A program made the translations under genes and the position numbers. From Microbacterium sp. CH12i (lineage in GTDB: Bacteria > Actinomycetota > Actinomycetes > Actinomycetales > Microbacteriaceae): DNA of 64,000 nucleotides. Below the pieces are notes generated by a model. That model made no database searches. It was not told the origin of the DNA and was given only the letters and a program-made list of their open reading frames with translations. The stretch is from assembly GCF_000685355.1 (NCBI RefSeq), contig NZ_JHET01000003.1, forward strand, positions 62,001 to 126,000, given 5' to 3'. This document shows positions 57,398 to 64,000 of this stretch, in pieces (within the stretch, counting starts at the first letter, position 1; each line of letters starts with the position of its first letter).

Positions 57398-59157
57398 ATG
57401 GAAGGTCTTGAAATCACGGTCCTGCTGGGCCTGACGATCCTGGCGGGGACGATGCTTGCGCCGCGGGTGCGTCTCGCACTCCCGCTCGTACTGGTCGTGT
57501 TCGGGCTGCTGCTGGGATTCGTCCCCGCGCTGCGCGAAGTGCAGCTGCCGCCCGAGACCGTGCTATTGCTGTTTCTGCCGGCGATGCTGTTCTGGGAAAG
57601 CCTCACCACGTCGTTGCGCTCTATCCGCCGCGACTTCCGGTACATCCTGCCGATGAGCTCGTTGCTCGTTGTCGCTTCTGCATTTGCCGTCGCGGGCGTG
57701 GCGGTGCTGTTCGGTCTGCCGTGGGAGATCGCTCTGATCCTCGGCGCGGCGGTCGCACCCCCAGACGCCACGGCTGTTGCCGCACTCGGGCGCCTGCTGC
57801 CACGGCGCTCTTTCATGAAGTTGAAAGCGGAGAGCCTCACGAATGATGGCACAGCCCTTGTGCTGTACGCAATTGCGGTCTCGCTCGCAGTCGGCGGGAA
57901 CGTCACACCGCTCATGGTCACGTGGACGGTCGTCGTCTCCTACCTCGGGGGCATCGCCGTCGGGGTGGTGGTCGCTGCCGCAGCCTGGTTGCTTCTGCGT
58001 CGAGTGCATACGACGATCACGATCAACGTGACGATGGTGCTCCTGCCATTCACCGCCTTCCTGATTGCCGAGATGATCGATGCTTCCGGCGTGCTCGCGT
58101 GGTGGTTGCGGGACTGATCGCGGCATATCTCAGCTCACAGGTCACGACTGCGGCCTCGCGCCGGCAGGCGGAGGCGGTTTGGCCATTCGGCGTCTTCATC
58201 CTCAACGGCGCGCTCTTCGTGCTGATCGGGCTGGAGGTGCAGTGGGTCGTACATCAGACTTCGCTCCGTATGATCGGGCTGCTGACGCTCGCGACCGTCG
58301 CGGTGTGGGTCACGCTGCTCGTGGTGCGGTTTCTGTTCCAGCTCCTTGCCGTGCCGTTCCAGCGGATCGGTGGCGGTTCGGCGCACCCGGTGGGACTTCG
58401 CACGCGCATGCAGGTCGTCAGTACGGTTGCGGGCATGCGCGGCGGCGTCTCTCTAGCGATTGCGCTTTCCGTTCCGCTCGCAATGCCCGATGGATCTGCT
58501 CTTGTCGGGCGTGGTGACATCCTCTTTGTGACCGCTGGGGTGATCCTGCTGAGCCTGCTCGTGCAAGGACCGCTGCTTCCAGCGGTGGTGCGCTGGGCCG
58601 GTTTCCCTGTTGATCATGCCCAAGACGAAGAATTCGAGCTCGCCGAACGCGCGATCTCAGGGGCAGCGATGGCCGCGCTCGATCAGTTGGCATCTGAGCA
58701 CGGAATCAGCGACGAGGTCCGGGACCGAGTCCGTCGGGACGGATACGAGGCGCTCGAATTGGCGAATGCTCGAGCGCTGGCCAGGGAGCGGGCGCTCATC
58801 GACGCCGAAGTCGGCGCGATGGAAGATCTGCTGGGTGAGCCCGACCCTCTCGCAGCCACGCGCCAGGCGCCAGCCGATCCCACCGCGGGCGTAGGCGCAG
58901 GCACAGGTGACGACGCCCGAGAGGGCACGACACTGCAGATGATCGCGACCTCGGCCGACGTCGATATGGCTCAGCGTTCACCGCTCACGCACCATGAGGA
59001 AACCGTCCGACTCAAGCTCGCGGTCATCGAGCACGAGCGAACGGTGTTGCGCGGCTTACGCCGCGCTGGCACGGTTGATGACCTCGTCGTCTACCAGATC
59101 TCGGCACGGCTCGACCTCGAGCAGATCCGTATGGAGGGCATCGAGCATCTCGAGTGA
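57398..59157 (+). pseudogene. CPA1-family Na+/H+ antiporter (one frameshift)
   Basis: From the ATG at 57398 (MEGLEITVLLGLTILAG). The first frame encodes segments 1-8 with the ion-binding GAAVAPPDATAV and ESLTNDGTALVLY, typical of NhaP/CPA1 exchangers. Near 58097-58101 one base is missing; the rest (VVVAGLIAAYLSSQ, FILNGALFVLIGLEVQWVV, MRGGVSLAIALSVP) is in the next frame, ending at 59157 after a long cytoplasmic helical tail. Corrected length is about 587 residues. It exports Na+ (or K+) for protons. It is a single gene. Confidence 0.9.
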
Positions 59158-59158
59158 C

Positions 59159-59172
59159 TTGCTACAGTGCTG
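59159..59172 (+). repeat. 14-bp direct repeat, left copy (possible island boundary)
   Basis: TTGCTACAGTGCTG immediately follows the antiporter stop codon and is identical, in the same orientation, to 63690-63703, just before the next core-type gene. The DNA between holds the accessory genes and the IS element. Confidence 0.4.
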
Positions 59173-59303
59173 TACTTGTTCATGCCCTCAGCGACGCCGT
59201 TGTGGCGTTCTATGAGAAGTTCGGCTTCACGCGTTTCCCGAACCAGAGCCACACCTTATATCTGCTTACCAAGGACGCCCGTGCGACGCTAGATAGCCTC
59301 TAA
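59161..59303 (+). pseudogene. GNAT acetyltransferase toxin remnant (TacT-like C-terminus)
   Basis: About 47 codons read VLVHALSDAVVAFYEKFGFTR, then FPNQSHTLYLLTKDARATL, to a stop at 59301-59303. This is the last strand-helix unit of a TacT-type GNAT toxin. The acetyl-CoA-binding part and any antitoxin gene are absent; the remnant begins right after the antiporter stop. It is a leftover of a toxin-antitoxin pair. The next 217 bases to the IS element hold nothing recognisable. Confidence 0.6.
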
Positions 59304-59574
59304 TTTGCGGTGGCCACTACTGGCTCTCGAGCTTTGTGACGGCGCTCGCCCACACCCACGCGTGATGCGGATGAACACTGTGAGGCGTCGTCCAGCGCAC
59401 CAGAACGGCCGCACGATCGTGGCTCTCATATCGGGAGAGTATCGCGCCGACAGATCAGTTTGGGATTGTCGGAGCTGTCGGTTTCATCCGTCAAGTACGA
59501 AGGAAGTCGGGTTTGATATCTGAAGCGCCCTGGTTTTGTTGGAGACTCCTGACCTTGGAAACGAGGATGGAGTC

Positions 59575-59919
59575 ATGGCAACGAATCAGGGATCTGGGAA
59601 GCCGACGGCACGTCGGTATTCACCGGAAGAGAAGGCTGCCGCTGTCCGGATGGTGCGAACGCTGCGCGCGGAGCTGGGGACCGAGCACGGGACGGTGCAT
59701 CGGGTCGCGACGCAGCTCGGATACGGGATTGAGTCCGTGCGGACGTGGGTCAAGCAAGCCGACATCGACGACGGTCACGTCGCGGGCGTAACCACGGTCG
59801 ATGCGTCGCGGGTGCGGGCGCTCGAGCAGGAGGTCCGGGAGCTGCGTCGGGCCAACGAGATCCTGAAGCGGGCTGCGTCTTTCTTCGGGGCGGAGCTCGA
59901 CCGCCAACACCGGAAGTAG
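59575..59919 (+). CDS. IS3-family transposase OrfA
   Basis: A 114-residue protein from the ATG at 59575. A helix-turn-helix (YSPEEKAAAVRMVRTL...VATQLGYGIESVRTWVKQA) recognises the IS ends, and a leucine-zipper-like C-terminal helix (RVRALEQEVRELRRANEILKRA) drives dimerisation. Alone it usually acts as a regulator; joined to OrfB by a -1 frameshift it becomes the transposase. Confidence 0.93.
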   Translation: MATNQGSGKPTARRYSPEEKAAAVRMVRTLRAELGTEHGTVHRVATQLGYGIESVRTWVKQADIDDGHVAGVTTVDASRVRALEQEVRELRRANEILKRAASFFGAELDRQHRK

Positions 59920-60836
59920 TCGCTTTCATCGACGCGAACAAGAACGACGTCGTCGAAGGTCGCCCGCTCGGAGTCGAGCCCATCTGCGCACTGTTGCAGG
60001 TAGCTCCGAGCACGTACTACGCCGCGAGAGACCGTGCCCCGTCAGCGCGCGCGATCAGCGACGCGGTCCTCACCCCGGAGCTGGTGACGCCCTGGAAGGC
60101 GAACTACTGCGTTTACGGGGTCCGCAAGCTCTGGAAGACCGCCCGTCGTGCCGGCATCGACATCGGCCGCGACCAGACCGGCCGGCTCATGCGCGCCGCG
60201 GGAATCGAGGGCGCGACCAGGACGAAACGGGTGAAGACAACAAGGTCTGATCCGACCTCGGCGAGGCACCCGGATCTGGTCAAGCGGGAGTTCACCGCGA
60301 CGGCCCCGAACCGGCTCTGGGTCACCGATCTGACGTTCGTTCCAACGTGGGCGGGCATCGCCTACGTTTGCTTCATCGTCGACGTGTTCTCGAGGATGAT
60401 CGTGGGGTGGCGTTGCGCGTCTCACATGCGCACCGAGATGGTCCTCGACGCCATCGAAATGGCGAGGTGGGGTCGCGGCGCACACCACGCCGACCTCCGT
60501 TGCCACAGCGATGCAGGATCTCAGTTCACGTCAATTCGCTACGGCGAACGCCTCGCCGAAATCGGTGCGACACCGTCGATTGGAACCGTTGGCGACTACG
60601 ACAACGCCCTCGCCGAGACGGTCAACGGCTACTACAAGACCGAACTCGTCCGCGGACCCGCCCGCTCGGGGCCATGGAAGAGCGTCGAAGACCTCGAGCT
60701 CGCGACCCTCGGGTGGGTCCACTGGCACAACACGCAACGCCTCCACGGCTACCTCGGCGACATCCCACCCGCAGAGTTCGAGCAGGCGTTCTATGCTGGC
60801 CAAACCACGAGCAGTCAGCTGGTGGGAATCAAATAG
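59916..60836 (+). CDS. IS3-family transposase OrfB (DDE integrase domain)
   Basis: About 306 residues. An HTH_21-type region (YGVRKLWKTARRAGIDIGRDQTGRLM) precedes the rve integrase core with the catalytic triad: Asp in LWVTDLTFVP, Asp in CHSDAGSQF, Glu in DNALAETVNGYYK. The frame is open upstream inside orfA (to about 59745), as expected for an OrfAB fusion made by -1 frameshifting; no independent start codon with a ribosome site was seen. The left coordinate is therefore approximate. Confidence 0.92.
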   Translation, partial: VVAFIDANKNDVVEGRPLGVEPICALLQVAPSTYYAARDRAPSARAISDAVLTPELVTPWKANYCVYGVRKLWKTARRAGIDIGRDQTGRLMRAAGIEGATRTKRVKTTRSDPTSARHPDLVKREFTATAPNRLWVTDLTFVPTWAGIAYVCFIVDVFSRMIVGWRCASHMRTEMVLDAIEMARWGRGAHHADLRCHSDAGSQFTSIRYGERLAEIGATPSIGTVGDYDNALAETVNGYYKTELVRGPARSGPWKSVEDLELATLGWVHWHNTQRLHGYLGDIPPAEFEQAFYAGQTTSSQLVGIK

Positions 60837-61034
60837 CGCGAGTCTCCATCAGACCCAGGGCGCTTCAATCTTCCTTGCTCATTGACTACGTCGAGAAGCG
60901 CCCAGTCGGAAGAGTCGTGATGTGTGAAAGCGCCGACATAGAGATCCTCGACCCCGTTGCATGCGTTATCGACCGGGGCGACTAGGGCCGCGCCCTCCCC
61001 CGCTCAGAAGCCACGTCAGGTAGTGTGCGCTGAT

Positions 61035-61310
61035 ATGAGTGAACTGGAGAACTTGCGGGGGCAGCGTCAGGTTGTAGCTGCAATGTTGGTAGCTGCGAAT
61101 AACTATCAAATGGTGATGCGCATCTGTGCTTCGACGACTGGTGAGATTGAAGATGTGACCAGGTCTCTGATGAAGGAGCTCGATATCAGCGATTTCGAGG
61201 CAAAAGTCATACTTGACATGCAGATGAAGAAGTTTTCCCCGGCTTCAATTGCCGGTGTGCGAGCGGAATTGATCGAGATAGATCTGAAGATCGAGAATTT
61301 CAAGCTTTAG
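61035..61310 (+). CDS. Small protein resembling the GyrA tower/gate region
   Basis: A 91-residue protein from the ATG at 61035 with no catalytic domain. Its sequence follows the GyrA/ParC segment between the breakage-reunion domain and the C-terminal domain: a helix with R-x-x-V-V-x-x-M-L, the pattern MVMRICASTTGEIEDVTRSL, then DISDFEAKVILDMQMKKFS, comparable to gyrase's SEIQAxAILDMQLRRL, and a closing helix (ELIEIDLKIENF). It may bind gyrase or be a structural orphan. It sits in the accessory island between the IS element and secreted-protein genes. Function is unknown. Confidence 0.65.
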   Translation: MSELENLRGQRQVVAAMLVAANNYQMVMRICASTTGEIEDVTRSLMKELDISDFEAKVILDMQMKKFSPASIAGVRAELIEIDLKIENFKL

Positions 61311-61328
61311 ATGGAGAGCCACTGGGCC

Positions 61329-61372
61329 GCGTCGTGGGGTTGCAACTCTCAAAGATCTCAACCCCACGACGC
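61329..61372. terminator. Bidirectional hairpin between convergent small genes
   Basis: Perfect 14-bp stem GCGTCGTGGGGTTG (61329-61342) with 61359-61372 and a 16-base loop. It lies between the plus-strand GyrA-like gene and the minus-strand secreted-protein gene and probably ends both transcripts. Confidence 0.8.
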
Positions 61373-61392
61373 ATAGTTAGGTCCCCGAAGTT

Positions 61393-61752
61393 CTACCTGG
61401 CCACCACACAACCATCGTTGATCGTCGCGATACCGTTACCGTTGGCAGCCGTGACTTTCCAGCTCACCGTTGAAGCGCCGAAGACATGGAACAGGTCCGT
61501 CCCTATTAAGACCACGCTGGTGCCCCCTGTGCCTTGCTTGGTCACGGTGGCCGTTCCGTAGTTGTCCAAAGTGAAGCGCACATATACCTGTTGTTGGGGA
61601 CCACAGGTTCTCGATCCGGTCGCCGTGGTGACGGACTGGATCCCGGCTTCTTCGCTGGAGTTGACCGTCGGAGAAGCAAGTGCTGGGGTACTGAGTCCCG
61701 TCATCGCAATCACTAGTGCGCCGACCCAGGCTCCAACAAAGGTCTTTCTCAC
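61393..61752 (-). CDS. Small secreted protein of unknown function
   Basis: 119 residues from a GTG at 61752. A Sec signal is clear (MRKTFVGAWVGALVIAMTGL, cleavage after ALA-S about residue 27). The mature ~92 residues have two Cys (CGPQQQVYVRFTLDN and NDGCVVAR), which could form a disulfide, and a beta-rich pattern (TVTKQGTGGTSVVLIG). No family was recognised. The ribosome site is weak. It lies in the accessory island. Confidence 0.6.
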   Translation of the reverse strand: MRKTFVGAWVGALVIAMTGLSTPALASPTVNSSEEAGIQSVTTATGSRTCGPQQQVYVRFTLDNYGTATVTKQGTGGTSVVLIGTDLFHVFGASTVSWKVTAANGNGIATINDGCVVAR

Positions 61753-62034
61753 TCGCCTGTCGCCGATTCTTGTGAAGATTGGTATTACATTCCCTCCGTA
61801 TGAGGAACAAGCTCATTCTTGCCCTCGAGCACAGCTAACAGCACCGTATTGGCGGAATCTACCCCTCGGGGCTGCTATGCCGAATAGATCGGCCGTCCCC
61901 GACGGATCGCTGACAGTCAGATCCTTTGGGTTCTGACCCCCGGACGGCGGCGAGGCTCTACTGTTGCATCGCCCCACGATACGAAGCGCACCGCAAGGTG
62001 GTGGGCATCGCTCCTTGCGCTGCGGCCGAGGACG

Positions 62035-62649
62035 TCACCAACCGCAGTACACGACGGAGACTGTGTCGTAGACGGCAGGGGAATAGTAGGTCGTTCCATT
62101 CCTCACGAGGGTTCCTTCACCAAGAGTCCACCAGTTAGTCAGATTGGTGTTTGCGCACGTGTACTGGACCGAGTTGGCTGCGCTCGTCCGGTTATACCAG
62201 TAGAAGTAGCGGTTCTGCACATTCCTTTGGTCGAAGGGGTTGTATGGGTTCTCTCCGGTGATTCCAAGATGGTGCGTCAAAGAGCTGAAAGATCCACTGC
62301 ACGAGGTGAGGGTGTCGTTGTAGATGACCGTGCCCGATCTCGATGCCAACACGGACATCCCGCAGTCGCTGGGAAGCGAACGGGCGGCGACGTCCCCTTC
62401 CTCCGCTACGTATGAGCCGCCTGCAACTCCCAGTACCTCCCGTCCGTCGTCGATTGCCTGGGCATAAAGTTGCTCGGCAGCGGCACGGGCCTCCGGCGAA
62501 TCAATCGCTGCAATCTCGGCAGCAATCACCTCCGGTGAAGGCGGCGGCGGTGCATCGTTCTCACTGGCTTGAGCGGGCATGCTGATGCCGAGCAGGGAGG
62601 CGGTCAATACAGCGGTTGCTACGAGGCTTTGTCGTGAGAGCGTTCTCAT
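62035..62649 (-). CDS. Secreted protein of unknown function
   Basis: 204 residues from the ATG at 62649, with GAGGAGA upstream. A Sec signal (MRTLSRQSLVATAVLTASLL...PAQA-S, about 29 residues) is followed by a helical acidic segment (PEVIAAEIAAIDSPEARAAAEQL) and a Cys/aromatic-rich C-terminal domain with four Cys, NRYFYWYNRTSAANSVQYTC and a CGW ending. A propeptide-plus-mature layout is possible. No family is recognised. The 282-base gap to the preceding small secreted gene holds nothing recognisable. Confidence 0.65.
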   Translation of the reverse strand: MRTLSRQSLVATAVLTASLLGISMPAQASENDAPPPPSPEVIAAEIAAIDSPEARAAAEQLYAQAIDDGREVLGVAGGSYVAEEGDVAARSLPSDCGMSVLASRSGTVIYNDTLTSCSGSFSSLTHHLGITGENPYNPFDQRNVQNRYFYWYNRTSAANSVQYTCANTNLTNWWTLGEGTLVRNGTTYYSPAVYDTVSVVYCGW

Positions 62650-62741
62650 GTACTTCTCCTCAGATTGTTGTCGATGCATAAATAGTTACTCCTCCGAATA
62701 AGCCCCCTGTCAACGGATTTCCCACAGAGGAGGAGTTTTGA

Positions 62742-63209
62742 ATGCTCGACTCTGTCTATCGGCGACGGAAAATTCCATGCAAACTGGGGTGCATGGATCC
62801 ACTCATCACCGCGCTTCGGACGTATGCCGGACCGTTCTTCCGGGTGCTTCAGAAATACGAAACTGGATACGAAGTCGGCTCTGGCCTCGACGTCGATGGG
62901 ACGATAACGATCGACACTGTATCGATCGCAGGTACCGGCGACGAAGGGTGCCGGGTGCGCGTGGTCCACATGACTGGAGTACCCGAGAGCTTGGGAAGTC
63001 GGCGAACGACCGAGCGGGCAGAGCTCTACATCGATGGCAAGGACGCTGGAGCGAGGTGGTGGCGAGGGGGGCCTGCCAGATGGGAACTCGCTATGGTCGT
63101 TACTAGCGAGAGGTGGCTGAAGATCGAAGCCCAGACTCTCAAACCACCGCGCGAACTTTATCTAATCAGGATCGCTGCTAGAGAGTTCGGAGAAGGGCAC
63201 GACCAGTAG
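62742..63209 (+). CDS. Hypothetical protein
   Basis: 155 residues from the ATG at 62742, which has GAGGAGG about 8 bases upstream; a second ATG at 62793 is possible. The sequence is soluble and alternates beta-like stretches (YEVGSGLDVDGTITIDTVSI; RAELYIDGKDAGARWWRGG; WLKIEAQTLKPPRELYLIRI). No motif was recognised. Divergent from the secreted-protein gene. Confidence 0.5.
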   Translation: MLDSVYRRRKIPCKLGCMDPLITALRTYAGPFFRVLQKYETGYEVGSGLDVDGTITIDTVSIAGTGDEGCRVRVVHMTGVPESLGSRRTTERAELYIDGKDAGARWWRGGPARWELAMVVTSERWLKIEAQTLKPPRELYLIRIAAREFGEGHDQ

Positions 63210-63383
63210 TTTCTGAGCGACTCTTACCAACGCCGATCTGCTCGGATGGACGTGTCGACTGAATCGATGCATTGCCAGACGTGCGTGGCTGATTGGTGAA
63301 GAACCGGATGACGCGATTTCCCATCAGAGGCCGTGATGTCCGGGGCAAGACGTACCATGGAGACGTAGACGAAAGGGGATCTC

Positions 63384-63650
63384 ATGGCGAAGGCAGCACT
63401 TGCCCCCGACCTGGTCGCTTTCGACCCGATGGTCTACGACATCATGCGCGAGACGGCCACCGAACTCGGCGGCGGATACGTGTGGCTCTCGCGCAACGCG
63501 AGCACCGAGACCGAGCGCGAGGCGGCCAAGGCCGCGCAGATCGCCCTCTGGCGGGATGTCAACAGCGTGTCGGGCCGGGACCTCGCGACGATTCAGGCGA
63601 AGACCGCCGAATACCGATCGCGTCTGCGTCAGCTGCGCGCGACTGCGTGA
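63384..63650 (+). CDS. Small hypothetical protein
   Basis: 88 residues, ATG at 63384 with AAAGGGG upstream. Mostly helical and soluble (MVYDIMRETATELGGGY; REAAKAAQIALWRDVNSVSG), ending in Arg/Ala-rich helix. Function is not recognised. The region 63210-63383 before it holds only its probable promoter. Confidence 0.55.
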   Translation: MAKAALAPDLVAFDPMVYDIMRETATELGGGYVWLSRNASTETEREAAKAAQIALWRDVNSVSGRDLATIQAKTAEYRSRLRQLRATA

Positions 63651-63689
63651 CCTTGCGCGGTGATCTCAGTGCGGCCGAGCTGCGCGAGA

Positions 63690-63703
63690 TTGCTACAGTG
63701 CTG
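63690..63703 (+). repeat. 14-bp direct repeat, right copy, with tandem partial copies
   Basis: TTGCTACAGTGCTG is identical to 59159-59172. Here it is followed by two further near copies (ATTGCTACAGTGCA, ATTGCTGCAGTGCA), forming a short tandem array to about 63730 just before the ThDP-enzyme gene ends. Confidence 0.45.
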
Positions 63704-63741
63704 ATTGCTACAGTGCAGATTGCTGCAGTGCAGAGCGCAAT

Positions 63742-64000
63742 TCAGCTGTTTACTCGGATGATCTCCTGCTGATACGGCGCGATCACGCCGCCGGAGATGC
63801 GTAGGTCAAGCAACAGGAAGCGTCGGGCGTCGGCATCCTCGGCTGTCCACGTGCCCAGGCGATCAAGGTCTTCGAGCGTACGCACTGCGACGCCTTCGGC
63901 TCCGACCGCCGCAGCGAATGCAGCGAAATCGACTTCGGGGATGCGCATTGGTGCTTCGGCGAGTCCCTTCAGGCCATAGAGGTTGATCTCGGCGCCATAG
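63742..64000 (-). CDS. ThDP-dependent enzyme, C-terminal end (partial)
   Basis: The last 85 residues of a gene that continues beyond the right edge. The sequence YGAEINLYGLKG...MRIPEVDFAAFAAAVGAEGV, with RTLEDLDRL following, matches the C-terminal ThDP-binding domain of acetolactate-synthase-like enzymes, where this part follows the cofactor site. It ends with ISGGVIAPYQQEIIRVNS. Which keto acid it acts on cannot be told from this fragment. Confidence 0.75.
   Translation of the reverse strand, partial: YGAEINLYGLKGLAEAPMRIPEVDFAAFAAAVGAEGVAVRTLEDLDRLGTWTAEDADARRFLLLDLRISGGVIAPYQQEIIRVNS

Larger units (their letters stand above)
59521..60867 (+). mobile_element. IS3-family insertion sequence, complete
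   Basis: Terminal inverted repeats of 28 bases (59521-59548 and 60840-60867) match at 25 positions and begin TGAAGCGCCCTGG. A 3-base target duplication (ATC) flanks both ends. Length 1347 bp with overlapping orfA and orfB in the relation (orfB in the -1 frame) normal for IS3. Ends and both frames are intact, so it may still be active. Confidence 0.95.

Noticed and set aside
59305..59520. Short open frame between the GNAT remnant and the IS element
   Set aside because: No family resemblance, no ribosome site, and composition unlike neighbouring genes.

Overview
The window is high-GC chromosomal DNA from an actinobacterium. The monomeric NADP isocitrate dehydrogenase, the bxl-type xylo-oligosaccharide operon, the ROK and LacI regulators and the best-matching family members all suggest Microbacteriaceae, probably Microbacterium or a close relative. 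This is inferred from protein families; no rRNA or marker gene is present. No tRNA, rRNA or CRISPR array was seen.

Layout: (1) 1-3378 holds the end of an ABC exporter, a DUF559-type nuclease-fold gene bracketed by two inverted copies of a long palindrome, and a hypothetical gene. (2) 3381-16809 is a glycan locus: GH1 beta-glucosidase, GH31 alpha-xylosidase (YicI type), GH95 alpha-L-fucosidase, a sugar ABC importer (two permeases and a lipoprotein), an acetyl-ester hydrolase, GH42 beta-galactosidase and a ROK regulator. Together these activities match every linkage of fucosylated, acetylated xyloglucan oligosaccharides. (3) 16927-30990 has GNAT, icd, an L,D-transpeptidase, ROK-nagB, NUDIX, a GlcD-like oxidase, an unusual ECF sigma factor fused to a zinc finger, membrane segments and a (Asp-Pro-Thr)n tract, then nagA and GH20: amino-sugar catabolism around housekeeping genes. 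(4) 31068-34822 is a ZTP (pfl) riboswitch, glyA, folD and two small genes. (5) 34891-47191 is xylB, xylA and a LacI gene, divergent from a bxlEFG-like importer, GH3, GH43 and a ROK regulator: xylo-oligosaccharide use. (6) 47302-57175 is a homoprotocatechuate meta-cleavage operon (hpaI, hpaH, hpaD, hpaE, a GntR gene and an FAH-RraA fusion) divergent from an MFS importer and a phenol-hydroxylase-type flavin monooxygenase. (7) 57398-59157 is a CPA1 Na+/H+ antiporter. (8) 59159-63703 is an accessory island: a GNAT-toxin remnant, a complete IS3-family element, a stand-alone protein resembling the GyrA tower/gate region, two small secreted proteins and hypotheticals. It ends before the C-terminus of a ThDP-dependent enzyme.

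The genes fit together as plant-polysaccharide scavenging. Xyloglucan and xylan oligosaccharides would be imported and cut inside the cell, and the xylose released would enter metabolism through XylA and XylB. A similar operator-like motif upstream of the xyloglucan importer and of xylA suggests joint control.

An important caveat is that at least thirteen genes carry single-base (rarely two-base) frameshifts, nearly all reading as a missing base, with both halves well conserved. This pattern looks like consensus sequencing error rather than gene decay. These genes are listed as pseudogene entries spanning the whole gene, but most are probably intact in the organism.
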